Of a stretch of DNA of 64,000 nucleotides, positions 1 through 9,122 are shown piece by piece (position 1 is the first letter of the stretch; each line of letters begins with the position of its first letter). The position numbers and the translations under genes are program-made. This stretch comes from Micromonospora lutea (GTDB lineage: Bacteria; Actinomycetota; Actinomycetes; Mycobacteriales; Micromonosporaceae): NCBI RefSeq assembly GCF_016863535.1, contig NZ_BOPB01000002.1:186001-250000 (forward strand), in the 5' to 3' direction. A model generated the notes under the pieces. That model was not told where the DNA came from and did no database searches. It saw only the letters and a list, made by a program, of their open reading frames with translations.

Positions 1-1
1 G

Positions 2-2119
2 ACCGACGACGACCGGAGGGCTCGGCACGCCGCCGTGGTGCGGGCCGTCGAGGAGCACGACGCGCTGGACCAGTTGCTGATCCCAGCCGACGTGGCCCGC
101 CACGCCTGGCTGGCCGGCGCACAGCTGGACGCGTTCCGCGTCACCGAGTTGCTGCTCGAAGCCGCGCAGGACGCGAGGTGCCGGCTGGCGCTCGAAGAGT
201 CCACCGTCCACCTCAGACGGGCGTTGGAGGTGGCACGGGACGACGTCCAGCGGATCAAAATCATGACCGCGTTGACCGACCAGCTCTTTCACGCCGGTGG
301 CCGGGAGGAGGCGCGTCGACTGCTCAGCGACGCCACCGCGCTGGCTCTGGCGGGCGACGATCCGGCGGTGCTGGCCAGGTTCGCGCTCAACGTGCGTCGT
401 CACTGGCAGCTCGAACCCGTACCCGGCATCGACGGCGAGGGACTCCTGCGTGAGGCGTACCGGCGACTCATCGGCGAACCGGACGACAGTGTCGGGCTGA
501 CCGTCCTCGAAGCGGATCTGGTCACCGCCACCGAGACGCTGGCCCGGTCGATGCGGGACGACGAGGCGCTCACCATCAGTCTGTGGGTGCGACACGACTC
601 CACCTGGGGGCTGGGTACCGCTCCCGAACGAGCCGCCCTCACCGGCGAGATCCGCGATGTCGCGCGCCGCAACGGCGACCGGGAGACAGAGCTGTGGTCC
701 ACCTCGCTGCGCTGGGTCGCGTTGCTTGAACTCGGCGATCCGCACTATTTCGACGAACTCACCGCCTTCGTCACCGGGGGCCGACAGACCGGCAAGCCCC
801 GGCATCGGATGGCGGCAGCCATCGACGGCGGCATCGTCGGCGCTTTCCGCGGCGACTTCGCCGGCGCTGAGGTCTGCTACGCCGAGCTCGGCGAGCTGGA
901 CGACTGGGACCAGGCCGATCATGCCTTCCTCGGTCGCCACCTACGCTGGGCGTTGCTGTTGCTGCACGGTCGACTTGACGAAGCCGCCGCCCTGCTCGAC
1001 GAGCTCACCGCAGCTGACCATCCGCATCTCAGCCTGCTGCGGGCGATCACCGCTGCCGAAGGCGGTGATCACCGCACGGCGGCCCGTCTCGCTGCGGACC
1101 TCGAAGCCGCGGGCACCCGGTTCACCGGGTCGATCTCGCCGATGTGGTTGCGGTTGCAGGCCCAGGCCTCGATCGCCGATCCGACCCGCTGCGCGGAGGT
1201 CCGTCAGGCCCTGTCGCCGTACCGGGGCCAGTGGCTCGTCTCGCTGTACGGCTGTGACCTCGGCGGCCCGGTTGATCACTGGCTTGCGGTGGTCGACGCC
1301 GTCGAACAGCGTTGGGACGACGCCGTCGCCGGTTTCTCCGCCGCTCGCGCCGCCGCTGACCGGATGGGTGCCCGGCCGTGGTCGCTGATCGCTCGGGCCG
1401 CGCTCGTCGACGCGCTGACCGCGCGTGGTCGCCCGGGTGACGTTACGAGCGCCGCCGCTCTGCGCGCCGATGCCGACCGGGAGGCGCGCGAACTCGACAT
1501 GCCGCAGGTCCTGGCCCGACTCGCCGCCGCTCCGATCACCGACGCGCCGGAGGGGTCCGTCGAGACCGGCTCGGCGTACGAGTTCCGGCGCGATGGTGCT
1601 GTCTGGCGACTCACCTTCGATGGCAGCACCGCCCACCTGCCCGACGCCAAAGGGCTCCACGATCTGCGTCTGCTGCTCAGTCGACCGGGCGTCGACGTGC
1701 CGGCGGTCGAGTTGCTCGACCCGGCAGCCGGGCCAGAACTGGTCGCCGCCCGTCGGATGGGCGGCGACCAGGTGCTCGACGACGAGGCGAAGAGCCGCTA
1801 CCGGCGTCACCTTGATCGACTCGACGACGAGATCGACCTCGCGGCCGGGCGTGAGGACGGGGTCAAGGTGGCGGCGCTGGACGCCGAGCGGCAGGCGCTG
1901 ATCGACCAGCTCCGAGCCGCCGCCGGGCTGGCTGGACGTACCCGTCGGCTCGGTGACGAGGCGGAGCGGGCTCGCAAGACGGTCACCGCCCGCATCCGCG
2001 ACACCCTGCGGCGTCTCGACCAGCGGCACCCACCGCTCGCCGCCCACCTGCGCGTCAGCGTCTCCACCGGCGCCGCCTGCCGCTACCTCCCACCCACCCC
2101 CCTCCCCTGGCACCTCTAA
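2..2119 (+). CDS. C-terminal part of a large regulatory AAA/TPR-type ATPase (5' truncated)
   Basis: The frame is open from the first bases of the window, so the true start and any N-terminal ATPase domain lie upstream. What is visible, about 700 residues, is an alanine- and leucine-rich helical repeat region like the TPR-like middle of LuxR/SARP-type signalling ATPases. The last ~190 residues match a tail I recognise from actinobacterial AAA-ATPase regulators: a short beta unit with 'GLHDLRLLLSRPG', then 'VLDDEAKSRYRRHLDRLDDE', then a charged helical stretch and 'ERARKTVTARIRDTLRRL', which resembles a winged-helix DNA-binding end. No LuxR helix-turn-helix is seen. Function is inferred to be transcriptional or signal regulation; the ligand and targets are unknown. 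It converges on the exporter genes that follow. Confidence 0.6.
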   Translation, partial: TDDDRRARHAAVVRAVEEHDALDQLLIPADVARHAWLAGAQLDAFRVTELLLEAAQDARCRLALEESTVHLRRALEVARDDVQRIKIMTALTDQLFHAGGREEARRLLSDATALALAGDDPAVLARFALNVRRHWQLEPVPGIDGEGLLREAYRRLIGEPDDSVGLTVLEADLVTATETLARSMRDDEALTISLWVRHDSTWGLGTAPERAALTGEIRDVARRNGDRETELWSTSLRWVALLELGDPHYFDELTAFVTGGRQTGKPRHRMAAAIDGGIVGAFRGDFAGAEVCYAELGELDDWDQADHAFLGRHLRWALLLLHGRLDEAAALLDELTAADHPHLSLLRAITAAEGGDHRTAARLAADLEAAGTRFTGSISPMWLRLQAQASIADPTRCAEVRQALSPYRGQWLVSLYGCDLGGPVDHWLAVVDAVEQRWDDAVAGFSAARAAADRMGARPWSLIARAALVDALTARGRPGDVTSAAALRADADREARELDMPQVLARLAAAPITDAPEGSVETGSAYEFRRDGAVWRLTFDGSTAHLPDAKGLHDLRLLLSRPGVDVPAVELLDPAAGPELVAARRMGGDQVLDDEAKSRYRRHLDRLDDEIDLAAGREDGVKVAALDAERQALIDQLRAAAGLAGRTRRLGDEAERARKTVTARIRDTLRRLDQRHPPLAAHLRVSVSTGAACRYLPPTPLPWHL

Positions 2120-2263
2120 CCCCACCCCCACCCCCCCACCCCCAGATCGGAAGCGTGATCATGAGGTTGTTGCCGATATCGATCTCCCTGAGCGCAATAA
2201 CCTCATGATCAACAGGGCGGGGGGTGGGGTGGGTGGGTGGGGTGGGTGGGTGGGGTGGGTGGG
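2120..2263. repeat. Intergenic C-run, inverted repeat and G-run between convergent genes
   Basis: Between two convergent stop codons lie a C-rich tract (2121-2143), a perfect 13-bp inverted repeat (TGATCATGAGGTT at 2156-2168 against 2199-2211, spacer 30 nt) and a tract of repeated GGGTGGG units (2215-2263). In RNA read from the + strand the C and G runs could also pair around the palindrome, giving a very large hairpin. It probably terminates transcription in both directions; the palindrome looks like a dispersed genomic repeat rather than a simple terminator. Confidence 0.6.
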
Positions 2264-3121
2264 TTAGCGGCGGTTGTAGCGGTGCATGGTTAGGGTGCCG
2301 AAGATTAGGATGAACGCGGCGCTCCAGAGCACGATCCAGATCATGGCCGAGGAGTCCGTGGCGCCGGCCATGGCCGCGCGTACCGACGACACCAGGTGCG
2401 TGATCGGGTTGGCCTTGACGAACGCCTGGAGCCAACCGGGCATCGTGGACGGGTCGACGAAGACGTTGCTCAGGAAGGTCAGCGGGAACAGCACCATCAT
2501 GCTGACCCCCATCACCGACTTCTCACTGCGCAGGACCAGCCCGAAGAACGTCCAGACCCAGGAGAAGGCGAAGGAGAAGACCACCAGCAGGCCGATCCCG
2601 GCGAGGACGCCGAGCACGCCGCCGTCGGGGCGGAACCCGAGCACCAGCCCAACGCCGAGGATCACCAGCGCGGCGAGGACGTAGCGCAGCACGTCGCCGA
2701 CGATCATGCCGACCAGCGCGGCGGGTCGCCACACCGGCAGCGTCCGGAACCGGTCGAAGACGCCCTTCTCGATGTCGGTGTTCAAGCCGACACCGGTGTA
2801 CATGGTGATCATCACGACGCTGGTCACCATGATGCCCGGCAGGAAGAACTGCAGGTAGTCACGGGGACTGTCGGCGAGCGCGCCGCCGAACAGGTACGTG
2901 AACATCAGCACCATGATGATCGGGAACGCGGTCACGTCGAACAGCTGCTCGGGTACGTGCTTGATCTTCAGCAGGGCGCGCCAGCTGAAGGTCAGCGACG
3001 CCGACAGCGGGCTTGGCCGCGGCGGCCGTGCGCCTGGTGCGAGGACCGTCGCGAGCGCCTCGGACGAGGGTACGTAGACCGTCGGCGCGCGACCGGTCGA
3101 GGTGGCGGTGTCGCTGCTCAT
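2264..3121 (-). CDS. DrrB-type ABC-2 transporter permease
   Basis: A 285-residue membrane permease of the ABC-2 / daunorubicin-resistance DrrB family. It has a Pro-rich cytoplasmic N-terminus of about 45 residues, then some six hydrophobic segments. Typical family stretches are visible: '[17 protein letters not shown]' early, '[15 protein letters not shown]' after the second helix, and '[17 protein letters not shown]' before the last helices. Its ATG overlaps the TGA of the ATP-binding gene by four bases (ATGA), so the two are translationally coupled and form one exporter. The substrate is unknown; the family pumps out lipophilic drugs or lipids. Confidence 0.9.
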   Translation of the reverse strand: MSSDTATSTGRAPTVYVPSSEALATVLAPGARPPRPSPLSASLTFSWRALLKIKHVPEQLFDVTAFPIIMVLMFTYLFGGALADSPRDYLQFFLPGIMVTSVVMITMYTGVGLNTDIEKGVFDRFRTLPVWRPAALVGMIVGDVLRYVLAALVILGVGLVLGFRPDGGVLGVLAGIGLLVVFSFAFSWVWTFFGLVLRSEKSVMGVSMMVLFPLTFLSNVFVDPSTMPGWLQAFVKANPITHLVSSVRAAMAGATDSSAMIWIVLWSAAFILIFGTLTMHRYNRR

Positions 3122-4134
3122 CGGGCTGCCTCCAGCTCGTCGTCCCGCTCGTCGGTGGCCGGCCCGGCGGGACGGTCGGTCAGGGCCAGGAAGACCTCGT
3201 CCAGGCTCGGCTGGCCGAGAGAGAAATCGTCGACCACGATGCCGGCGCGGGACAGCTCGCCCAGTGCCCGGGCGGCCTGCGCGCTGGCATCCAGTGCGCT
3301 GCCGTCGCCGCCGACGCGGGCGGTGATCGCCACCGGGTCGGCCTCCAGCTGAACCGGCACGCTCAGCGTCGTCTGCAACAACCGCTCGGCCTCGGGGCGC
3401 TGGTCCGCGTTGCGGAGCCGCAGGTGAACCGTGCCGGAACCGACCGATGACTTCAACTCACCCGGGGTGCCCTCCGCGATCACCCGGCCGTGGTCGACCA
3501 CCGCGATCCGGCTGGCCAGCTTGTCGGCCTCGTCCAGGTACTGCGTGGTCAGCAGCACGGTCGTGCCGTGCGCGACCACCGCTCGGACGATCTCCCAGAC
3601 CTGGTTACGGCTGCGCGGATCCAATCCGGTCGTCGGCTCGTCGAGGAACAACAGATCGGGGGTGTTGAGGATGCTCGCCGCGATGTCGATGCGTCGCCGC
3701 ATGCCACCCGAGTACTTCTTCACCTGCCGTCCGGCCGCCTCGGTCAGCCCGAACGCGGCCAGCAGCTGCTCGGCCCGCTGCCGGGCGGCGGACTTGGGCA
3801 GCCCGAGCAACCGACCCAGCAGGATGAGGTTCTCCGTGCCGGTGAGGTCCTCGTCGACCGAGGCGTACTGGCCGGTCAGGCTGACCCGGGCGCGTACCGC
3901 GTCGGCCTCGGAGAGCACGTCGTGGCCGAACACCCGGGCCTGCCCGCCGTCCGGGCGCAGCAGCGTGGCCAACACGCGTACGGCGGTGGTCTTGCCGGCC
4001 CCGTTCGGACCGAGAAGCCCGTACACGGTACCGGCCGGAACCTGCAGGTCCATGCCGGCGAGCGCGCGGGTCTCGCCGAACGACCGGGTCAGACCCTCGG
4101 CCTCGATGGCGAGGCCGGAGGTACGTCTACTCAT
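3118..4134 (-). CDS. DrrA-type ABC transporter ATP-binding protein
   Basis: An ABC ATPase of 338 residues in the DrrA family. Walker A is '[13 protein letters not shown]', the signature is '[14 protein letters not shown]', Walker B is '[12 protein letters not shown]', and the Q-loop/YLDEAD region follows. The extended C-terminus ending in '[12 protein letters not shown]' is characteristic of DrrA proteins. I chose the ATG at 4134 because a GGAAGGA ribosome site lies 12 nt upstream; an in-frame ATG seven codons earlier has no such site. It drives the overlapping permease in efflux. The 315 bases upstream separate it from the aldo/keto reductase. Confidence 0.9.
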   Translation of the reverse strand: MSRRTSGLAIEAEGLTRSFGETRALAGMDLQVPAGTVYGLLGPNGAGKTTAVRVLATLLRPDGGQARVFGHDVLSEADAVRARVSLTGQYASVDEDLTGTENLILLGRLLGLPKSAARQRAEQLLAAFGLTEAAGRQVKKYSGGMRRRIDIAASILNTPDLLFLDEPTTGLDPRSRNQVWEIVRAVVAHGTTVLLTTQYLDEADKLASRIAVVDHGRVIAEGTPGELKSSVGSGTVHLRLRNADQRPEAERLLQTTLSVPVQLEADPVAITARVGGDGSALDASAQAARALGELSRAGIVVDDFSLGQPSLDEVFLALTDRPAGPATDERDDELEAAR

Positions 4135-4449
4135 GATTGCGAAGTGTCCTTCCATTCGTCATGCCGGTGAGCCGGGACGCCGCGACCCGGCGGCCCACGA
4201 CACCCCATGGGTACGACAGAATTCGCCCTTTCCATGTCGCCCGTCAGCTACAACGACGGTGGCTGGCGTCAGGTCGGCTCACTCCACAGGCGCGAGACGG
4301 CGGACAGCCGCCGCTAGACCAGACCTAGCGGCGGCTGTCCTGACGCCCGCGGCACGGTTCGTACACCACCTGTCGGCAGTTGTCCGGGGCCAACCCGCGT
4401 TAGCAACCAGCTCGCGGTGTGGCCGGCCCCGTCATGCTGCCGGCCTCCG
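4135..4449. other. Intergenic region upstream of the exporter operon
   Basis: About 315 bases without a gene, between the stop of the aldo/keto reductase and the start of the ABC ATPase, both on the minus strand. It should hold the exporter promoter. The only clear structure is the hairpin at 4302-4340, listed separately. No other convincing element was seen. Confidence 0.5.
4302..4340 (-). terminator. Perfect 16-bp inverted repeat, probable terminator
   Basis: Arms 4302-4317 and 4325-4340 (GGACAGCCGCCGCTAG and its exact complement) enclose a 7-nt loop. It lies 110 bases past the reductase stop codon and upstream of the exporter. There is no clear T-run, as is usual in high-GC actinomycetes. 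It could instead be an operator for the exporter genes. Confidence 0.5.
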
Positions 4450-5436
4450 TTACCAGGCGGTGTCGAGCCGGTGCCGTTGCTCGGGCGTCAGCTTCAGGTC
4501 CACGGCGGCGAGGCTCTCGTTGAGCTGCGCGACCGAGGAGGCTCCCACCAGCGGGATGGTGGGGACTTCGCCGTCGATCAACCAGGCCAGCACCACCTGG
4601 TTGGGCGTCGCACCGGTCTGCTGCGCCACCTCTCGCAGCGCGGCCAACCGCACCGGCGCGCTCGGCAGGTCGTACTCCGGGCCCAGCGGCTTGTCCGGAC
4701 GTACGTAGGCGCCCCACAGCAGTGAGCCGTACGACACCAGGGTCAGGTCGGGCTCGGCCCGCAGGTAGCTGATCAGTTCACCGCTGGCCGCGCCCACGTT
4801 GCCGTCGGCGTCGAGGTCGTTCGGCCCGTCCAGCCGGGCCGGCAGGTAGCTACGGTGGTACTGGAGCACCTCGTACCCGGGCAGACCGGCCGCGGCGGCC
4901 AGTGCCCTGGCCCGCTCCACCCGCCAGGTTCGGTGGTTGCTCGCGCCGAGCAGCCCCACCGTGCCCTCGGCGACCAGTTCGGCGAAACCCTCCACGGTCT
5001 CCCGGATCGGCACCTGGTGATCCTCGATGTGGGCGTAGAGCAGGTCCAGCCGCTCCACGCCGAGACGTTCTCGGCTGCGCTCGGCGGACTCCCGGATCAC
5101 CGTGGCCGACAAGCCCTCCGGGTTGTCCAGGTAGCTGGTGCCGGGAGCCAGTGGCCGCGCGCCGAGCTTCGTGGCGATGACGATCTCGTCGCCGATGCCG
5201 CGGCTGCGCCGCCACCGGCCGAGCAGTTCCTCGCTCTCGCCGCCCTGCCCGCCGGTCATCCAGAACGCGTAGTTGTCCGAGGTGTCGATGAAGGTGCCGC
5301 CGGCCTCGACGAACCGGTCCAGAATGGCGTACGAGGTGGCCTCGTCGGTCTTCGTGCCGAACAGCATCGCGCCGAGGCTGAGCACGCTCACCTCGCGGCG
5401 GGTACGCCTGTCGCTGCCGATCGTGCGGTACCGCAT
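4450..5436 (-). CDS. Aldo/keto reductase
   Basis: A 328-residue NADPH-dependent oxidoreductase of the aldo/keto reductase superfamily ((beta/alpha)8 barrel). Visible family features are 'LGAMLFGTKTDEATSYAILD', 'GGTFIDTSDNYAFW' (catalytic Asp and Tyr), 'IVIATKLG' (catalytic Lys), 'LDLLYAHIED' with the catalytic His, and 'GASNHRTWRVERA' near the cofactor site. The frame stays open far upstream, but the ATG at 5436 has a good GAGGAG ribosome site six bases before it and begins exactly at the family N-terminus (MRYRTIGSD). The substrate cannot be told. The gene is divergent from the NACHT NTPase. Confidence 0.9.
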   Translation of the reverse strand: MRYRTIGSDRRTRREVSVLSLGAMLFGTKTDEATSYAILDRFVEAGGTFIDTSDNYAFWMTGGQGGESEELLGRWRRSRGIGDEIVIATKLGARPLAPGTSYLDNPEGLSATVIRESAERSRERLGVERLDLLYAHIEDHQVPIRETVEGFAELVAEGTVGLLGASNHRTWRVERARALAAAAGLPGYEVLQYHRSYLPARLDGPNDLDADGNVGAASGELISYLRAEPDLTLVSYGSLLWGAYVRPDKPLGPEYDLPSAPVRLAALREVAQQTGATPNQVVLAWLIDGEVPTIPLVGASSVAQLNESLAAVDLKLTPEQRHRLDTAW

Positions 5437-5679
5437 GGAAACTCCTCTCGTGCGTCCGAACAGGTGGACGCGGCACCAGCCTGCGACTTGGAGCGCACTC
5501 GAGGTCAACCCCGAGCGAGGCGTCAATTCGGATCGCCGTGCGGTGCGTTCCGCAACCCATGGGGTCCGCCGCATTCGACCAAAGGTCCAATGTCTACGGC
5601 ACCTGAGCCCGGTGCGCAGCGGCACACCCACCCATACGGTGTGTTCCTGCCCGCTCTCACTGCGTAGAGGAGCCGCCTC

Positions 5680-8600
5680 GTGCCACAGTTGCCGGACCTG
5701 CCCTTCGGCCTGGAGTACGCGGCAGTCGGGGTCTTCCTGTTGGCGGTGCTCGTCGCGGTGATCCAGCAGTTCTTCGCCGACTGGATCAAAGCCCTGCTGG
5801 CCCGGCTCTGGGGCCGCGTAGCCGGCCGGCGACGCGGCATCCGGGCCGACGAGTGGCGCCGCTACCGTGCCTGGGTCGCCCGCACCTACAACCGGATGGA
5901 ACTCGGCTTTCTGCGGGATGTCTCGGTCACGCTTGACGAGGTGTACGTGCCGTTGGAGTACGTGCAGAACGGCCGGCGGATCGACATCTACCGCGACGTC
6001 CAGGGCCGCCGCCGTACGGTGATCCTCGGCGCGGCCGGAGCGGGAAAGTCCATGCTGCTGCGGCACTCGATGGTGCGCTGGGCGGCGGCGCCCGAGCGGT
6101 TCGAACGGGTACCGGTGCTCGTCGAACTCGCCAGGTCCAACCGGGACGGACGTACGATCCGGCAACTGATCGCGGAGGCCTTCGGCCGGTTCGAGGAGGA
6201 ACCTGGGCGTCATCGTCGCCACCGACGCACCCGTCCGCTGGTCGCCGACGCGGAGCAGGTCGTCGAGGTGGCGCTGGCCAGTGGCCGGCTCTGTGTGTTT
6301 CTCGACGGGCTCGACGAGGTGGTCACCGAACGCCGGGGCGCGGTCGCCGAGGACATCAAGGAGTTCGCCGAGCGTCATCCGACCACGCAGATCGTGGTGA
6401 CCTGCCGGGACGCGGTCTACGACGGTGACCTGCGACCGGTCTTCGACCGGGAGATCCGGGTGGCCGGCTTCGACGACGCCGGTATCCGGCACTTCCTGCG
6501 CCTCTGGTTCACCCGCCGTCGGTCCGCCGGTGCGGAGCAGCACGCCGGGCAGGACCGTGACGAGGTGTCCGCCGACCGCCGCCACCTCGTGGAGCAACTC
6601 CTCGCGGAACTGCGGTCCAGCCCGACGGTGATGAGGTTGGCCCGCAGCCCGCTGATGCTCACCATGATCACCACTTTGTACGAGGCAGACGCCGGTGCGG
6701 GGCCGATGTTGACCAACTCGCGGGCCGAGTTCTACCAGCAGGCCGTCGAGCACCTGCTCCGCCGGGACCGGGATCTGGGCCGACACCGCAACCTGGCCCG
6801 CTACCAGGCCGGCCACAAGCTGATGGCGTTGCGCGCCATCGCACTGGCCGCCCAGGGCGGTCGGTCCCAGGGCACCGACCGCCGGGTGATCGGCGAGGCG
6901 GAGGTGTACGCCGAACTCGCCCGTATCCTGCCCCGGTTCCGCCTGGCCGAGGAGCACCTGCCACGCATGGTCGACGAGATCGTGGAACGCAGCGGGCTGT
7001 TGATCCGCATCGACGACAACAACCTGCTCTACGAGTTCGCCCACCTGACGCTGCAGGAATACCTGGCGGCGGTGGAACTCGCGGATGATCCCGACCGGCT
7101 GCTTCGGCTGTACCGGGAAAACCCGAGCAGGTGGCGGGAGACGGTGAAGCTCTGGTGCGCCGGTGCCAACCGCGACGCCTCCGACGTGGTCCGACAGGTT
7201 TTCGCCGGAGATGACCGGGACAAGCTGCTCGCCCTGGAGTGCGTCGCCGAGGCCCGGCAGATCGACGAGATTCTCGCTTCGATCATCGTGGACGACCATG
7301 TCCGGCTGCTCGGTACGCCGGTCGCCGACAAGCACCTGGTGCTGGCGGCGCTCGGGGCGGTGGCCGGCAATCCGGGGCCGTTCGGTCAGCGGCTCTTCGA
7401 CAGCCTGGCGCAGCAGGCACGGTCCGGCGGCCCGGTGGCCGAGGACGCCGTGGTGGTCCTCGCGGAGTCCCGGCGTCGCGAGGCGATCGAACTGCTCAGC
7501 GAGATGGCGGTGCGGGTACCGGCGGCCCGTACCGCCTTGCGGGCCACGGGTGAGCTGGCCATCCCGACGCTGGCCGCCCGGGCCGGCGCAGGCTCGGTGG
7601 CCGCCGTCGACGACCTGGCCGCCGTCGGCACCCCCGCCGCCGCCGTGGCCCTGGCGGAACAGTTGTGGGCGAGCGACCCGCAGGTCGCCGTACGCGCGGC
7701 GTGGCGGCTGGCCGTTCTGGTCGGCGCGCCGGACGTGGAGAACGAGCTGCGCACCTTCGACCCCGCGGCCGTGGAGGCCGCGTCCGTGGCCGCCGAGGCG
7801 GTGCGGTTGGCCGACCGGCGGTCGGGACGACTACCGGGCGCGGACTGGTACGACTGGCTGTGGGCTCCCTTCGAGCCGGGTACCCCGCTGGCCCGGACGA
7901 TGGGCCGCCTCGGTTGGTTGATTTCCAACTCGGAGGGCGACGCCCCGAGCGATCTCGGCACTGTCGACGTACGTCTCGCGGTCGGCCTCATCGCGCAGCC
8001 CGGTGTGCTCGTACGGCCCGGCATGTTCAACACGGGCAAGGTGTCCAAGGAGCTGACCGAGGAGCTGAGTCGCAAGGCACACGGTTTCGGTCACAAACGG
8101 CTGCTCTCCGGTGCCTTCGGCCCGTACGAGATCCGCATCATGCTCGACCTGGTGGCCCGGCGGGAGCCCGAGGCCGCCCGTGAGATCGCGATGCGGGCGC
8201 TGGCGCCTCGGATGCCCGGCTGGCGGGCGGCGGTGCTGACCAGCCTGCCGACGCCGGTACTGACGGAGCTGGCAAGTCGGCTGTGGAGCAGCACCACCCT
8301 CGACGCCGACCTGCGGGACTGGCGGACGCTCAACGAGCGGCCGGAGTCACCCACCGTCCTGACCTTCCTGCGCAACGTCGCGGTAACCCTCGGGGTGCTG
8401 GCCGGCGTGGCCCTGATCGGCATTGCCATCACCCGCTCGATCGGCACGGGGCTTGGCTGGTGGGCATGGGGTCCAACGGGGCTCGCCGGGCTCGTGGTGC
8501 TATGCGCGGTGGCCGGGGCGGCGGCCTTCATCGTCGGAGTGATCATGTCGGCTGACAGCGACCGGTTGTGGATGCCCGCCGTCGTCTTGCTCATCAGCGC

Positions 8601-8874
8601 GGTGGGACTGGTCGGAACGGGTGCGCCGGTGGCTTTCGCCACGGTGGCCGGTTGGTTGGGAGTCACGGTCACGGTGGTGGTGGGTGTGACGTTGGTGGGC
8701 GCGATCGTCGTGCTGGCGCGCTGGACCAGGCACCGCGAACGGGCCTTGCGAAATCCGTATCGGGCCCTGTTGGATCGGGCACCGTCGGTCCGCACCGCCG
8801 AACAGACCGTGATCGGCCGGCAGGCCACCGGTGGCAGCGGCCGACCACGTCAGGCGGCCAACACCGGCGGCTGA
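5680..8874 (+). CDS. Membrane-anchored NACHT NTPase with HEAT-like repeats and C-terminal membrane helices
   Basis: A 1064-residue STAND-type NTPase. One hydrophobic segment lies at about residues 12-30, followed by a basic linker. The NACHT core has Walker A 'GAAGAGKS' (117-124), Walker B 'FLDGLDE' (207-213) and the sensor stretch 'QIVVTCRD'. The winged-helix end carries the hallmark 'FAHLTLQEYLAA' (about 453-464). Residues 480-860 are Ala/Leu-rich helical repeats of HEAT/ARM type. About four membrane helices follow between residues 897 and 1035. Start: GTG with GAGGAG upstream. NACHT proteins act as ligand-sensing switches, and bacterial members include antiphage NLR-like proteins; here the membrane segments could be sensor or effector. 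That role is inference. It converges on a Rho_N-like/ParA pair. Confidence 0.85.
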   Translation: MPQLPDLPFGLEYAAVGVFLLAVLVAVIQQFFADWIKALLARLWGRVAGRRRGIRADEWRRYRAWVARTYNRMELGFLRDVSVTLDEVYVPLEYVQNGRRIDIYRDVQGRRRTVILGAAGAGKSMLLRHSMVRWAAAPERFERVPVLVELARSNRDGRTIRQLIAEAFGRFEEEPGRHRRHRRTRPLVADAEQVVEVALASGRLCVFLDGLDEVVTERRGAVAEDIKEFAERHPTTQIVVTCRDAVYDGDLRPVFDREIRVAGFDDAGIRHFLRLWFTRRRSAGAEQHAGQDRDEVSADRRHLVEQLLAELRSSPTVMRLARSPLMLTMITTLYEADAGAGPMLTNSRAEFYQQAVEHLLRRDRDLGRHRNLARYQAGHKLMALRAIALAAQGGRSQGTDRRVIGEAEVYAELARILPRFRLAEEHLPRMVDEIVERSGLLIRIDDNNLLYEFAHLTLQEYLAAVELADDPDRLLRLYRENPSRWRETVKLWCAGANRDASDVVRQVFAGDDRDKLLALECVAEARQIDEILASIIVDDHVRLLGTPVADKHLVLAALGAVAGNPGPFGQRLFDSLAQQARSGGPVAEDAVVVLAESRRREAIELLSEMAVRVPAARTALRATGELAIPTLAARAGAGSVAAVDDLAAVGTPAAAVALAEQLWASDPQVAVRAAWRLAVLVGAPDVENELRTFDPAAVEAASVAAEAVRLADRRSGRLPGADWYDWLWAPFEPGTPLARTMGRLGWLISNSEGDAPSDLGTVDVRLAVGLIAQPGVLVRPGMFNTGKVSKELTEELSRKAHGFGHKRLLSGAFGPYEIRIMLDLVARREPEAAREIAMRALAPRMPGWRAAVLTSLPTPVLTELASRLWSSTTLDADLRDWRTLNERPESPTVLTFLRNVAVTLGVLAGVALIGIAITRSIGTGLGWWAWGPTGLAGLVVLCAVAGAAAFIVGVIMSADSDRLWMPAVVLLISAVGLVGTGAPVAFATVAGWLGVTVTVVVGVTLVGAIVVLARWTRHRERALRNPYRALLDRAPSVRTAEQTVIGRQATGGSGRPRQAANTGG

Positions 8875-8891
8875 GGCATACCGGTGCCGGA

Positions 8892-9122
8892 TCAGCGGCG
8901 GCGCAGCGCGGTGGAGGCGAGCCGGTAGCCGATGGTGTGCTCGACCAGCCGCTCGACCAGGTCCGCCTTGCGCAGCCCGCCGACGCCGCGCAACCCCAGC
9001 TCCGCAGCCAGCTCCCGCAGGTCACGAAGCGGCCAGGGGGCCAGGTACGCGGTGCCCTCGGCGCGGCTGGTCATCGTCGCCAACTGCCCGGCCGCGCCGG
9101 TCACGTCGCCCCGACCGCTCAT
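8892..9122 (-). CDS. Small Rho_N/SAP-like putative nucleic-acid-binding protein
   Basis: A 76-residue protein. Its second half, 'LRELAAELGLRGVGGLRKADLVERLVEH', has the helix-extended-helix pattern of the Rho termination factor N-terminal / SAP fold, which binds RNA or DNA. Its ATG overlaps the TGA of the upstream ParA gene (ATGA at 9119-9122), so it is translated together with it. I infer that it is the nucleic-acid-binding partner of this ParA, in the place where ParB would normally be. It ends tail-to-tail with the NACHT gene, 17 bases away. Confidence 0.65.
   Translation of the reverse strand: MSGRGDVTGAAGQLATMTSRAEGTAYLAPWPLRDLRELAAELGLRGVGGLRKADLVERLVEHTIGYRLASTALRRR

Noticed and set aside
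4450..7335. A 961-codon open frame on the minus strand through the NACHT gene
   Set aside because: Only the last 328 codons match a protein family (aldo/keto reductase) and have a ribosome site; the rest is antisense to the NACHT gene and is an open frame caused by high GC.
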